Assembly (NCBI GenBank): GCA_965226245.1
Contig: CBDDCL010000015.1
Coordinates: 6,696,001 to 6,760,000 of the forward strand
Direction: 5' to 3'
Length of the DNA: 64,000 nt
Source: CBDCYS01 sp965226245
Lineage (GTDB): Bacteria; Acidobacteriota; Terriglobia; Bryobacterales; UBA6623
Part shown: positions 25,612 to 34,699 of the stretch, piece by piece
How positions within the stretch are numbered: the stretch's first letter is position 1
Layout of the letters: each line of letters starts with the position of its first letter
Made by a program: the position numbers and the translations under genes
The notes under the pieces: model-generated
Database searches by the model: none
What the model saw: the letters and a program-made list of their open reading frames with translations, nothing else
What the model was told of the DNA's origin: nothing

Positions 25612-25956
25612 TCAGGTCGGGTGCGGATTACTGCCGGACCTGTCACTCGCGCTCCGGGCTCTCAATCGTTCTTCGACCTCGGATAGCGAGAGCCCATTCA
25701 CTTCGACCAGCTTTTGGCGGCTCGTCTCGCCACGAATGATGTGGATCGACGTGCGAGGGAGGCGCAGCAGTTTCGACAGAAACAGGAGACACGCCTGATT
25801 GGCCCGGCCATCAACGGGTGGCGCGGTCAGGGTGATCTTCCAGCCGTCTTCTGTTTTGCCGGCGATGCGGTCTTTGGAAGCGTTCGGCTGCACTCGGAGG
25901 GAGATTCGGGCTTTGGTCTCGGACGGTGAACCCCGGTGTCGTTTCGGCCTTTTCAT
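25612..25956 (-). CDS. DUF167/YggU family protein
   Basis: A small protein of the DUF167 (YggU) family, about 114 residues from the ATG at 25956 (M-K-R-P-K-R-H). A longer start at 25983 is possible but unsupported. The family core is clear: ISLRVQPNASKDRIAGKTED, then WKITLTAPPVDGRANQACLL, then FLSKLLRLPRTSIHIIRGET and a closing S-R-Q-K-L-V-E-V. The function of the family is not known. Confidence 0.88.
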   Translation of the reverse strand: MKRPKRHRGSPSETKARISLRVQPNASKDRIAGKTEDGWKITLTAPPVDGRANQACLLFLSKLLRLPRTSIHIIRGETSRQKLVEVNGLSLSEVEERLRARSASDRSGSNPHPT

Positions 25957-26033
25957 CGCCTGGAGAGGGCATCCGTGAACCACCTACCCACGTGGACCGG
26001 TCACTTGCGTTCCCGGCTCTGTTTCTGGCTCTG

Positions 26034-26244
26034 TTAGGTCAGGACGTCTTTCACGACGTTGCCGTAAACGTCGGTCAGCCGGAAATAGCGGCCTTGGGCC
26101 TTGGAAACGATGCGTGAGCTTAGTGTGATCGATCCCCAGCAGATGCAGCATGTTTAGACCGAAGTTCCAGGGGCCGATTTCGGCGTAAGAGTAATCAAGA
26201 AAGGGAGTTAGGGCCGGTTTGGGGTGGTCTCGAAGTGCTGTTTG
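26034..26244 (-). pseudogene. C-terminal relic of a DUF1501 gene, broken by a 7-bp duplication
   Basis: On the minus strand a frame reads DYSYAEIGPWNFGLNMLHLL, then GIDHTKLTHRFQG. After a frame change it continues GRYFRLTDVYGNVVKDVL and stops at TAA (26034-26036). The LTHRFQGRxxRLTDVxGxVVK pattern is the C-terminus of DUF1501 proteins. The frame change is caused by the tandem duplication GCCTTGG at 26091-26097 and 26098-26104; removing one copy restores a single frame. The upstream part of the gene is missing where the IS1634-type element begins. Confidence 0.65.
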
Positions 26245-28110
26245 TAGCCACTAATTAGTGACTTTCTTCTGGACTTTTTGTTCTGTATATGCTATAATGG
26301 CTTTATGCCATCTAGATCCGGCCCTGTTCATGTAGCCACCACTACTCGCCGCTACAAAGGCAAAATCTATACCTCCCACCTGCTCCGCCGCTCCTTTCGC
26401 GCCGGCCAGCAGGTCAAACACGAAACCCTCGGCAACCTCTCCCACCTGTCCGATTCCCTCATCGACATGATCCGCCGCTCGCTCGCCGGGGAGTCCTTTG
26501 TCCCCGCCAGCGAGGCTTTCCTGGTCGAACGCTCCCGCCCCCACGGTCACGTTGAAGCTGTTCTCGGCACGCTCCGCCAGCTCGGCCTCGAACGCCTGCT
26601 GGGGTCCAAACCCTCGCGCCAGCGCGACCTCGTCGTGGCCATGATCGTCGAGCGGCTGCTGCATCCCGGCTCGAAACTGGCCACCACCAGGCTGTGGCAG
26701 CATTCCACGCTGGCCCAGCAGCTGGGCGTCGAAGACGCCGACGAAAACGATCTCTACGCGGCGCTGGACTGGCTGCTGGCCCGCCAAAAACGCATCGAAA
26801 AGAAGCTCGCGGCGCGGCATCTCGCGGCCGGCGACACCGTGCTCTACGACGTCTCCAGCAGCTACTACGAAGGACGCCACTGCCCGCTGGCGGCGTTCGG
26901 CCACAGCCGCGACCGCAAAAAGGGCAAGCCGATCATCGTCTACGGCGTGCTCGCCGACAGCCAAGGACGGCCGCTGGCGGTCAGCGTCTACCCCGGCAAC
27001 ACGGGCGATCCGGCGACGCTGCCCGATCAGGTCGACACGCTGCGGCGGCGCTTCGGGCTCGAGCGCGTGGTGCTGGTGGGCGACCGCGGTTTGTGGACCC
27101 AAACGCAGATTGAAAACCTGCGGCGGCATCCCGGGCTGGGCTGGATCTCGGCGCTGCGCGCGCCCGCGCTGCGGCGGCTGGCCGACGGCGGCGAGTTGCA
27201 GTTGTCGTTGTTCGACAAGAAGAACTTGGCCGAAATTCGCTCCCCCGACTATCCCGGCGAGCGCCTGGTGGCCTGTTATAACCCGCTGCTGGCCGAGGAG
27301 CGCGGGCGCAAGCGCGGCGAGCTGCTGGCGGCCAGCGAGAAGGAATTCGAGCGCATCGAGGCCGCAGTGGCGCGGCGCAAACGCACCCCGCTGACCGCCG
27401 CCGAGATCGGGCGCAAGGCGGGCCGCGTGCAGGACCGCTACAAGATGGGCAAGCATTTTGAGACGACCATCGGCGAGGGCGTTTTCTGCTGGCAGCGGCG
27501 CACGGCGGCGATCAAGCGGGAAGCGGAGCTGGACGGCATCTACGTGATTCGTAGCAGTGAAAAGAAGGCTGATCTGAAGGCTGAAGACGCGGTGCGTTCC
27601 TACAAGAGCTTGGCCCGTGTGGAACGCGTGTTTCGCTGCATGAAAGGGGCGGATCTGAGGGTGCGGCCGATCTTTCACCGCACGCCGGATCACGTGCGGG
27701 CGCATATTTTTTTATGCCTGCTGGCCTACTACGTGGAGTGGCGGATGCGCCAAGCGTGGGCGGAGTTATTGTTCGAAGACGAGCAGCTTGAGGCTGACCG
27801 GCAGCAACGGGACCCGGTGGCGCCGGCACAGCCTTCGGCGGCGGTGAAGAAGAAAAAGGCCCGCCGCCGCACTTCCGGGGGGTTGCCCGTGCACAGCTTC
27901 GCGACGTTGCTCGACGCGCTGGCGACGCGCTGCCAAAACACCTGCCGGGTCGGCGGCGAGGGGAGCGCGGCCACGTTCGAACAACGGACCGCCCCGACGG
28001 CGCTGCAAAAGCGGGCTGGGCCTGTAGCCAGAAAAGCGAATCTCACCAGGTGCCTTTGCGCCTTAGAATCAATGACTTACTGTCGTTTTGCCCCTGGAAC
28101 TTCGGTTTAG
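26245..28110 (+). mobile_element. IS1634-type insertion sequence, ends not resolved
   Basis: Contains one large transposase gene and begins near the palindromic ACTAATTAGT (about 26250). A TATAAT box lies at 26292-26297, and the first ATG is eight bases after it. I could not fix the terminal repeats. A 17-bp inverted repeat (26158-26174 and 28090-28106) flanks the element. The right boundary given is the end of the transposase frame. Confidence 0.6.
26305..28110 (+). CDS. IS1634-family transposase
   Basis: A DDE transposase of about 600 residues with the IS1634/IS4-type layout. A basic N-terminal region (TTRRYKGKIYTSHLLRRSFR) precedes an RNase-H-like core with LYDVSSSYYEGRHCPLAAFG near residue 185 (first Asp), VLVGDRGLWTQTQIENLRR near 255 (second Asp), and the C-terminal VERVFRCMKGADLRVRPIFH near 440 (Y/K-R-E type region with Glu). 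The ATG at 26305 is preferred to an upstream ATG because the promoter-like TATAAT overlaps that one. The end looks altered: after LQKRA the frame runs about 30 extra residues, while a +1 frame would give L-G-L-stop, as expected of this family. A small deletion near 28015 probably shifted the tail. Confidence 0.85.
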   Translation: MPSRSGPVHVATTTRRYKGKIYTSHLLRRSFRAGQQVKHETLGNLSHLSDSLIDMIRRSLAGESFVPASEAFLVERSRPHGHVEAVLGTLRQLGLERLLGSKPSRQRDLVVAMIVERLLHPGSKLATTRLWQHSTLAQQLGVEDADENDLYAALDWLLARQKRIEKKLAARHLAAGDTVLYDVSSSYYEGRHCPLAAFGHSRDRKKGKPIIVYGVLADSQGRPLAVSVYPGNTGDPATLPDQVDTLRRRFGLERVVLVGDRGLWTQTQIENLRRHPGLGWISALRAPALRRLADGGELQLSLFDKKNLAEIRSPDYPGERLVACYNPLLAEERGRKRGELLAASEKEFERIEAAVARRKRTPLTAAEIGRKAGRVQDRYKMGKHFETTIGEGVFCWQRRTAAIKREAELDGIYVIRSSEKKADLKAEDAVRSYKSLARVERVFRCMKGADLRVRPIFHRTPDHVRAHIFLCLLAYYVEWRMRQAWAELLFEDEQLEADRQQRDPVAPAQPSAAVKKKKARRRTSGGLPVHSFATLLDALATRCQNTCRVGGEGSAATFEQRTAPTALQKRAGPVARKANLTRCLCALESMTYCRFAPGTSV

Positions 28111-28158
28111 AAAGAGGGTCGCTTGCCCCGAAGAGCTTGCTCGCTGCTAGCGGGCTTG

Positions 28159-30732
28159 CTACGACGCGGCGGAAAGGCAAACGGCCGCCAGCTCGTCTTT
28201 GAGTACTTCACACTTCGAGGGCTCGAGCTTTTCGCCGCCCGGACCCGCCAGGTAAAAGACGTCAATGGCGCGGTGACCCTGGGTGTCGATCAGAACGACT
28301 TCGATACTGCATTCATGTTGAGAAAACTTGCTGGCAAGATCAAAGAGAAGTCCGGTGCGGTCTTCGGCGGTCACGTGAAAGACCGTGGCGCTGGGCGATG
28401 ATTCATTGTCGAAAGAAACTCTCGGCTGGACTCGCGCTTTCCGCTTGACGGCAAACGCCGGCCGGCGCCGAGCGACGATCTCGCTGATGTCGCAGCGGCC
28501 TTCGGCGGCCTGCTTCAAGGCCTTCTTCAGACTGGAAACCTCGAACGGATTGAGCTCCAGGGAACGCCGCGGATCGGAAACGACAAAGGTATCGAGGACC
28601 ATTCCCTTGGTGTTCGCGAACGCTTCCACTTTTTCGATATTGAGTCCCTGACTGGAAAAAGTGGCGCACAGAGAAGCGAACAGGAACGGCCGGTCGTGAG
28701 TCACAACGACAACATCGTACAGGGAGTGCCGTTTGGAAACGCTCACAGCCGAAGCACTCGTTGCGAGTTTCCGGCTCAATTGAAACTGAGCAAAGATCTG
28801 ATCGGAGGGCTGGGTACGAAGGTAACGCCGTGGAAAGCCTTCGAGAAACTCAGTGATTGCGGCTTTTTCCTCTTCAGAAGCTGCTTTTTCCAGCAAGGCT
28901 TCGGAGCGCCCGGCGTGAATACGGCGCTCTTCGAAGTCGCGGCTGAGGCATCGATAAGACGAGATGTAGAGTTGCCAGAGAAGGTCCTTGCGCCAGTCCG
29001 TCATGGCCTTGGGATTCACGGCGCCGATGTCGGCGAAGGTCATCAATGTGAGCGCCTTGAGCCGCTCCACGGCGCCGACAACGTCGCTGAACTGCTGGAT
29101 CGTCTGGGGTTCGCTGATATCGCGGCCTGTCATGGTTGCCGACATCTCCAGGTGGTGGCGAATGAGGAAGAGCACAGTCTCCCGATCGCCTTCATTCAAC
29201 TGGATGCGGGCCATTGCCTTGGTGGCCAGCTCAACGCTGTGTTCGGAGTGGGCTCCTTTCGGCATGCCCTTACCAACGTCGTGGAACAGCAGAGCGAAAC
29301 AAAGCAGCTCGGGTTTTTCCAGTTCGGAGAGCAGTCTGGCATAACGTTCCGAGAGGGGATCGCCGGCCGCGGAGAGGTCGTGGAGGGTTTGGATTGTGAC
29401 AAAGGTATGTTCGTCGACCGTATAGCGATGATAGAAATCACGAACGACCAGGCAGTCGATCAGCTCATATTCTGGAAATACAGCAAACAGTACTCCCGTC
29501 TCGCGCATTGCGGTGAGGGCTTCGTAGGCAAATGGCAGCGAGAGAATCTCAGCGAGCACCGGCCAAAAAGGACCGCCGGAACTGGTCTTCTCGGTGATCG
29601 CTGGAAGTGCCTGTTCGACCCGCCTCTCAGTTTCGACCGAAAGCGGTATGCCATGCCGGGAGACAAATGCAAACAGCTGCAAAGCCAGTTCAGGCTGGGT
29701 AGTGAAGGCCTGGCTGCTACGCAGGTAGAGACGGCCGCGCCGCACAACAAAATCGCCATTGGACAACCGAGACTTGCGGTCACGGAAAAGAGTGAACAAC
29801 GATTGCCCGGCAGCGGCCGATTCCTCGATCTGACGGTCGGCGAGGCGATAGATGACCCGCACATGCCGAAAATAGTCGCGCATCCACTCCGAGGTGTGCC
29901 GCGTTTTGCGGAAAGCCTTGCCCGCTCCTTCCTTCGCCACGGTTTCCTGAAGATCGAAAGACAGTTTGTTGTTGTCCCGCGAGTTGAAATAGTGAAGGTA
30001 GCAGCGCAGGGCGAACAGAAACTGTTTCGCGGACATGAGTTTGTCGCGAGCTTCCGCTGGCAGAAACTCCTCACTTTCAGGCAGACGGACGGCCGACATA
30101 TTTGTCAACTGGGAGATCCAGCAGGCCAGTTGGAGATCGCGCAGGCCGCCAGGAGTTTGCTTGACATCCGGCTCCAGATGGTAGATCGTTTCTCCAGCAA
30201 GCGTGTGCCGGGCATGGGCCAGTTCCAGGAGGTTTCTTAACAGAGCCCTTTGCTCACGCAGATAGAAGCGCGGCAGTTGGCGGTAGCGAAGTTCTTCGTA
30301 AAGGCTCTGATCGCCCGCGAGGAAGCGTGTATCGAGCAGGCTGATGTTGAGTTCCGCATTGTCGGGCGCGAGGCGGGCACACTCGGCGGGGGCGCGCACG
30401 GAGTGAGAAACCCTGAGTTTGGCGTCCCAAAGTTGCGCTAGCAGTTGTGAAGTTTGCTCCTTGTACGTCGCCGGCTGCCTTGGGTGTTCGACCAGCAGCA
30501 GCAGATCAACGTCGGAGTGGGGAAACAGTTGGGCTCTGCCGTAGCCGCCCACCGCTAGGAGAGCAACCCCCGAGCGTTCCGCGTCAAGAAAAGAGCTGGC
30601 AAAGCGGCCCCGGACGATTTCATCGGTTGCAGCGGACCGCGCAGCCACATCACGAAGGCCATCACCGTCCGCGAAGAAGTTTGCCCGAATGGGATCGAGC
30701 AGCTCCGTTTTTGCTGCAGACGGATCAGACAT
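28159..30732 (-). CDS. glnD: [Protein-PII] uridylyltransferase/uridylyl-removing enzyme
   Basis: An 857-residue bifunctional sensor of glutamine that adds or removes UMP on PII. The nucleotidyltransferase motif GGYGRAQLFPHSDVDLLLLV (G-G-x-D-x-D) is near residue 62. The HD domain begins near 440 (YHRYTVDEHTF, then LLFHDVGKGMPKG). Two ACT domains are in the C-terminal part (DVVVVTHDRPFLFASLCATF near 680, VFHVTAEDRTGLLFDLASKF near 785). Length matches the family. It is the third gene of an amtB-glnB-glnD set on this strand, separated from glnB by about 195 bases. Confidence 0.96.
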   Translation of the reverse strand: MSDPSAAKTELLDPIRANFFADGDGLRDVAARSAATDEIVRGRFASSFLDAERSGVALLAVGGYGRAQLFPHSDVDLLLLVEHPRQPATYKEQTSQLLAQLWDAKLRVSHSVRAPAECARLAPDNAELNISLLDTRFLAGDQSLYEELRYRQLPRFYLREQRALLRNLLELAHARHTLAGETIYHLEPDVKQTPGGLRDLQLACWISQLTNMSAVRLPESEEFLPAEARDKLMSAKQFLFALRCYLHYFNSRDNNKLSFDLQETVAKEGAGKAFRKTRHTSEWMRDYFRHVRVIYRLADRQIEESAAAGQSLFTLFRDRKSRLSNGDFVVRRGRLYLRSSQAFTTQPELALQLFAFVSRHGIPLSVETERRVEQALPAITEKTSSGGPFWPVLAEILSLPFAYEALTAMRETGVLFAVFPEYELIDCLVVRDFYHRYTVDEHTFVTIQTLHDLSAAGDPLSERYARLLSELEKPELLCFALLFHDVGKGMPKGAHSEHSVELATKAMARIQLNEGDRETVLFLIRHHLEMSATMTGRDISEPQTIQQFSDVVGAVERLKALTLMTFADIGAVNPKAMTDWRKDLLWQLYISSYRCLSRDFEERRIHAGRSEALLEKAASEEEKAAITEFLEGFPRRYLRTQPSDQIFAQFQLSRKLATSASAVSVSKRHSLYDVVVVTHDRPFLFASLCATFSSQGLNIEKVEAFANTKGMVLDTFVVSDPRRSLELNPFEVSSLKKALKQAAEGRCDISEIVARRRPAFAVKRKARVQPRVSFDNESSPSATVFHVTAEDRTGLLFDLASKFSQHECSIEVVLIDTQGHRAIDVFYLAGPGGEKLEPSKCEVLKDELAAVCLSAAS

Positions 30733-30928
30733 AGGAAAGCCGGCCTTGACCCGGAAACGGAGGAGTCCAAGACAAGCGAATCAGAAAAGACGACCAACAG
30801 GTTGCCGTACCTGATGCACCGCGCCCAATACTTAGGTTACCGCGAGTTGCCCAAGTGAGGCCTAAGGCGCCCGGCGCCCGCGCCGCATGGGCGGCGGCAA
30901 GGCAACCGGGCAGGGGCGCCGCCGCCGG

Positions 30929-31267
30929 CTAAAGCGCGGCGTCCCCGGTATCGTTGTTGCGGATGCGGATCGCTTGTTCCACCGGAAAGACGAAGACCTT
31001 GCCGTCTCCAATCTTGCCGGTTCGGGCGGCGTCGATGATTGCCTCGGCGGTCTCCTGGACGTGCGCATCGTCGATGACCACCTCGACCTTCACCTTGGGA
31101 AGCAGGTCTACTTCGTACTCCTGACCGCGATAAACCTCTTTGTGGCCCTTTTGGCGGCCATGGCCCCGGACATCGTAGATCGTCATGCCGTTGACACCGG
31201 CGGCCTTGAGGGCTTCACGCACGTCATCAAGCTTGAACGGTTGAATAATGGCTTCAATTCTCTTCAT
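30929..31267 (-). CDS. glnB: Nitrogen regulatory protein PII
   Basis: A 112-residue trimeric signalling protein that binds ATP/ADP and 2-oxoglutarate. The T-loop GHKEVYRGQEYEVDLLPK carries the uridylylated Tyr51, and the B-loop is TGKIGDGKVFVFPVEQAIRI. Both are canonical. It lies 18 bases downstream of amtB, the typical amtB-glnK pairing, so it probably blocks the ammonium channel when nitrogen is plentiful and is modified by the GlnD encoded next. Confidence 0.97.
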   Translation of the reverse strand: MKRIEAIIQPFKLDDVREALKAAGVNGMTIYDVRGHGRQKGHKEVYRGQEYEVDLLPKVKVEVVIDDAHVQETAEAIIDAARTGKIGDGKVFVFPVEQAIRIRNNDTGDAAL

Positions 31268-31285
31268 TGCTATGCTCCTTCTTCT

Positions 31286-32590
31286 TCAGCCTTCCAGGCT
31301 GTAGGCTTCCTCACCGTGCTGACTCAGATCCAAACCCTCGATTTCATCCTCTTCGGAGACGCGCAAACCAACGGTGAGGTCCGTCACCTTCAGAATGATG
31401 ATCGTTCCCACGGCGGCCAGCACCCAGGTTAGCAGCACGCCTAGCGTGTTGTTGATCAACTGCTGGGAGTTGCCTTCCAGCAGGCCGGCGGCTCCGCCCC
31501 CGGGCGCATCCTGCACCATGCTGTTGGCGAAGACGCCCGTCATGATGGCGCCCAGCGTGCCGCCCACCCCGTGGACCCCGAAAGCATCCAAGGAATCATC
31601 GTAGCCGAGCTTGGCCTTGAGTATGGCGACGGCCCAGTAGCACACGAAACCGGCAGCCGCGCCGATGATCAATGCCGCCATCGGCGTGACAAACCCCGAG
31701 GCCGGAGTAATCGCAACCAACCCGGCGACCGCACCGGTGATGCCACCCAGAGTGCTGGCCTTGCCATCCCGGATCTTCTCGGCCAGCAGCCACGTCAGCA
31801 CCGCCGCAGCCGCGGCGAAATGCGTATTCACGAACGCCGCGGCGGCTAGCCCGTTGGCGGCCAGCGCACTGCCGGCGTTGAAACCGAACCAACCCACCCA
31901 CAGCAAGCAGGCGCCAATGAAACTCAGCGTTAGGTTATGAGGCCTCATGGATTGACTGGGATAACCCTTCCGTTTCCCCAGGTACAGCGCGCAGACCAGC
32001 GCCGAGACGCCCGATGAAATGTGAACCACCGTTCCGCCGGCGAAGTCCAGGCAGGGGATGCTGCCGTTGTCGTAGGCGTTCATCAATCCTCCCGGGCCCC
32101 AAACCATGTGTGCCATCGGGAAGTAGACAATGATGGCCCACAAGATCAAGAAAACCAGCATGCCGCTGAACTTCATCCGCTCGGCAAACGCCCCGGTGAT
32201 GAGCGCCGGGGTGATGATGGCGAACATCAATTGAAACACCATGAAAGTCAGGTGGGAAATCGAACCCTTGGCTTCTTGTCCCACGCCATTCAGCAGCGCG
32301 TAGTCAAAACCCCCGATAAAAACGTTGCCTTCGGAAAAAGCCAGACTATAGCCGATCAGCGCCCAAAGCACGGTGATGGCGCCCATCATCGTTAAGCACT
32401 GCATCATGGTTCCGAGAATATTCTTCTTGCCGACCAGGCCGCCGTAGAAAAGCGCCAGACCAGGCCCGGTCATCATCAATACCAGAGCAGAGCTCATGAG
32501 TATCCAGGCATTATCTCCGGTATCGATTTGATCTCCCTCCTGTGCCCACATCGGCACGGACATCAATAATCCAAGCAGCAGCAGTCGCAT
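31286..32590 (-). CDS. amtB: Ammonium transporter
   Basis: A 434-residue inner-membrane ammonium channel. The start is placed at the ATG at 32590, behind GAGGAGTTTTTG, which exposes a cleavable signal (MRLLLLGLLMSVPMWAQ) as usual for Amt proteins. Eleven membrane helices follow, with the Amt signature segment GGTVVHISSGVSALVCAL near 190 and the twin His in V-V-H and DAFGVHGVGG. The last residues (GLDLSQHGEEAY) are the usual Amt tail. It is the first gene of the amtB-glnB-glnD set. An 18-bp palindrome lies 56 bases upstream of the start. Confidence 0.97.
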   Translation of the reverse strand: MRLLLLGLLMSVPMWAQEGDQIDTGDNAWILMSSALVLMMTGPGLALFYGGLVGKKNILGTMMQCLTMMGAITVLWALIGYSLAFSEGNVFIGGFDYALLNGVGQEAKGSISHLTFMVFQLMFAIITPALITGAFAERMKFSGMLVFLILWAIIVYFPMAHMVWGPGGLMNAYDNGSIPCLDFAGGTVVHISSGVSALVCALYLGKRKGYPSQSMRPHNLTLSFIGACLLWVGWFGFNAGSALAANGLAAAAFVNTHFAAAAAVLTWLLAEKIRDGKASTLGGITGAVAGLVAITPASGFVTPMAALIIGAAAGFVCYWAVAILKAKLGYDDSLDAFGVHGVGGTLGAIMTGVFANSMVQDAPGGGAAGLLEGNSQQLINNTLGVLLTWVLAAVGTIIILKVTDLTVGLRVSEEDEIEGLDLSQHGEEAYSLEG

Positions 32591-32645
32591 CAAAAACTCC
32601 TCTTCCGGTCTACACCGGGAATACCGCCAAACAGGCATTACAGCA

Positions 32646-32663
32646 GCAAGATACTTATCTTGC
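32646..32663 (-). promoter_or_regulatory. Perfect palindrome upstream of amtB
   Basis: GCAAGATA-CT-TATCTTGC is a perfect 8+2+8 inverted repeat 56 bases before the amtB ATG. Its position suits an operator for a dimeric regulator. It does not resemble the NtrC site (TGCACC-N5-GGTGCA), and I see no -24/-12 sigma-54 promoter between it and the gene. The regulator is unknown. Confidence 0.55.
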
Positions 32664-33328
32664 AACGGTTCAGCGGAGAAACCAAGAAGAACGTTTCTAT
32701 GAGACCGATTGAAAATTTTTATCGGCTGGCGTGATCCGCGGAGAAAAGCGAAGGAGTCTTCAAAAACATTCGCTTTGGGAGCGGATGTGCCTGCAACAGC
32801 CGTGCGACCGGAGCGGAGCGCTCGCGGCCGGCACTATGGCGCCAATTGAAAAAATCTATTGCGGAGTGTATTTTGTCGTCACCCAAAGACGTGCGCTCGG
32901 CCTAAGAGCAAGACTTTTGACCGGCAGGCCGAGCCGTCGCTGCAGGCTGGGTTGCGGGAGGTCTGAAATTCGTCGTCCCGCGAATTGACACTGGGTGTTT
33001 CAACCTTGATCCTGATGGCTTCGCCGGCTGCGTGCCTGCTGCAGGGAGACGAGGCACGTCGCGCTTAGCATATTCTTTCTTAACCCCTCTCGCAAACTCA
33101 GCGCCCTGGGACGTCTGCGGCTGAAGGGCAGCGGGCTACAAGCCCACTACCGGCTGAAGAGGCCTTCCACGCTCCAAGGAAACGGAAAGTAAGAAACGCC
33201 TCGACAAGTGCGGAGGGATCTGATTGGGGGCAGTTTGCGCTGGGGAGAGCGCGCTTGGCCTGCAACAAGGAGTAGCGCCCGCCCGAGCGGCGAGGCTGGG
33301 ACGGAGGTCAAGCGGAGCAGTTCCCCGG
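32664..33328. other. Gene-free stretch upstream of amtB
   Basis: About 665 bases with no supported gene. It contains a small hairpin GCGGGCTACAAGCCCAC near 33130-33146 and otherwise ordinary mixed-composition DNA. It is the 3' flank of the two-gene membrane unit and the upstream region of amtB. Confidence 0.5.
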
Positions 33329-33868
33329 CTATCCTCGAGCCGCTTCTAGGCTGCGGCCAGGTGGCTCCATAACCGCTCGGACGCCCTGCTGCAAGTTCCG
33401 CAGCGAAGAGACAAGATCGTGTGTGTCAACCCGAACGTAGGCGAACGAACTGAACGAGCACCGGACGTGGAGGACGAAATAGACGCCGTAGAAAACCACC
33501 GATTGCCGCTGGGCTAGAGAGCTAAGCTCCCAGTTTCGGCTGCCGCGCGCCAACTGACGGCAGTAGCGCTGCAAAGCAAGGAAGTCGCCGCGGATCTGAC
33601 CCAAGTACAGCCTGAGGACCTTCTGCCTATGCAGCCTCAGACGGCGGTCCATTTTGCGGGTGTACCCGCCCTGTTCATGCAGGAACTCGATATCCCGCGG
33701 AGTAAACAACCGAGCCATGGGCCGGTAGAATTCCTCGGCCGGCTTGTCCGCGATCGGCAGGGGAGAGACTGCAACCTCCTCGCCAGTGGACCGTACCCGG
33801 CGCAAAGCCAAGCCCAATCCGATAGCTACCAGAAATAGAAACGCAAGGAGAATCTCAAATGTCGTCAT
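33329..33868 (-). CDS. Hypothetical single-pass membrane protein
   Basis: A 179-residue protein with one N-terminal membrane helix (TFEILLAFLFLVAIGLGLAL) and a soluble, basic, helical remainder facing the cytoplasm (positive residues RRVR follow the helix). The soluble part is rich in Arg, Leu and Gln (RKMDRRLRLHRQKVLRLYLG). I do not recognise a family. Its ATG overlaps the stop of the gene upstream by four bases (ATGA), so the two are translated together. Confidence 0.7.
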   Translation of the reverse strand: MTTFEILLAFLFLVAIGLGLALRRVRSTGEEVAVSPLPIADKPAEEFYRPMARLFTPRDIEFLHEQGGYTRKMDRRLRLHRQKVLRLYLGQIRGDFLALQRYCRQLARGSRNWELSSLAQRQSVVFYGVYFVLHVRCSFSSFAYVRVDTHDLVSSLRNLQQGVRAVMEPPGRSLEAARG

Positions 33869-34653
33869 GACCGAAGCACCCTCAATAGAAGTTGATTCAC
33901 ACTCTCAAGCTGCCGGGCCAAATGTCCTGCCGTACACGATGCATCACCCCACCGCGCTTCCGTTTCTTCATCTGGCCGCTCCTCTCCAACTCGGGTAAAA
34001 GCGCATGCGCCTGCTAGGACCCATACGATGTAGAGGATTGGCACGAGAGTATACCTGATTGTCCGAAACTGAGCGCCGAGGTGATCCCGAAAGACCAATA
34101 ACCCAGCTTGACTCAAGAAAAAGAGGCCGAATACCGCGAACACGGTTGCGACATTGCGGGAGACTACCAATCCGTAGTAGGCGCCTACGGATACGAGCAA
34201 CAAACAGATGGCTGTTAGCGCCAGATAGACACTTCGTTCTTGCCGGATCCAAAAGATTCCCCAGGACGAATTGGCGCCGTCAACCGGAGGGTCCAAAACG
34301 ACCATCACAAGTACGATCAGCGCGACCGTGCCGAGAGCGACGTTTAAGCCCAACTGTCCCAGTCTTTGAAGACCTTCATAACCCTTCAACATGTGGTTAT
34401 AGGCCTCAATCACGACGCAGAAAAGCATCACCCACAAAACGGGCTGGGTAACTGTCCACAGCCATCCATAAGCCACGGAGTTCTGACCCCAGGCATGGTA
34501 GGCCGCGGAACTGGCGATCGAATGGACAGCCGCGAAGATCAGGTAGGAAGTCAGAAAGGGGTAACCGCGAACCAGGCCCAGTTGCCACAGCCGCGCGGCC
34601 CAGCCAAGTTCGACCGCCCACACAGCGGCCCAAATCCAGTCTGCAATTTCCAT
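33865..34653 (-). CDS. Hypothetical polytopic membrane protein
   Basis: About 262 residues from the ATG at 34653; a TTG at 34695 would add 14. It has about seven hydrophobic segments, for example YPFLTSYLIFAAVHSIASS near 32-50, VLWVMLFCVVIEAYNHMLKG near 75, NVALGTVALIVLVMVVL near 105, VYLALTAICLLLVSVGAYYG near 140 and VATVFAVFGLFFLSQAGLLVF near 165. It ends in a charged tail. There are no recognisable catalytic motifs. It overlaps the downstream single-pass protein gene, so they probably form a complex. Confidence 0.72.
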   Translation of the reverse strand: MEIADWIWAAVWAVELGWAARLWQLGLVRGYPFLTSYLIFAAVHSIASSAAYHAWGQNSVAYGWLWTVTQPVLWVMLFCVVIEAYNHMLKGYEGLQRLGQLGLNVALGTVALIVLVMVVLDPPVDGANSSWGIFWIRQERSVYLALTAICLLLVSVGAYYGLVVSRNVATVFAVFGLFFLSQAGLLVFRDHLGAQFRTIRYTLVPILYIVWVLAGACAFTRVGEERPDEETEARWGDASCTAGHLARQLESVNQLLLRVLRS

Positions 34654-34699
34654 CGGATTCGTTCTGAACGAAATGAACCTTGATACAAAGTCCAACCAA

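Noticed and set aside
26251..27705. 484-codon open frame on the minus strand across the IS1634 transposase
   Set aside because: It is antisense to a well-supported transposase, is low-complexity and shows no domain; a shadow of GC-rich coding.
28696..30240. 514-codon plus-strand frame across glnD
   Set aside because: Antisense to glnD with no recognisable motif; GlnD motifs are unmistakable.
32591..32720. Sigma-54 promoter upstream of amtB
   Set aside because: No GG-N10-GC pair with correct flanks was found on the minus strand.
32731..32988. 85-codon frame in the amtB upstream region
   Set aside because: Composition and codon use do not look coding, and there is no ribosome-binding site.
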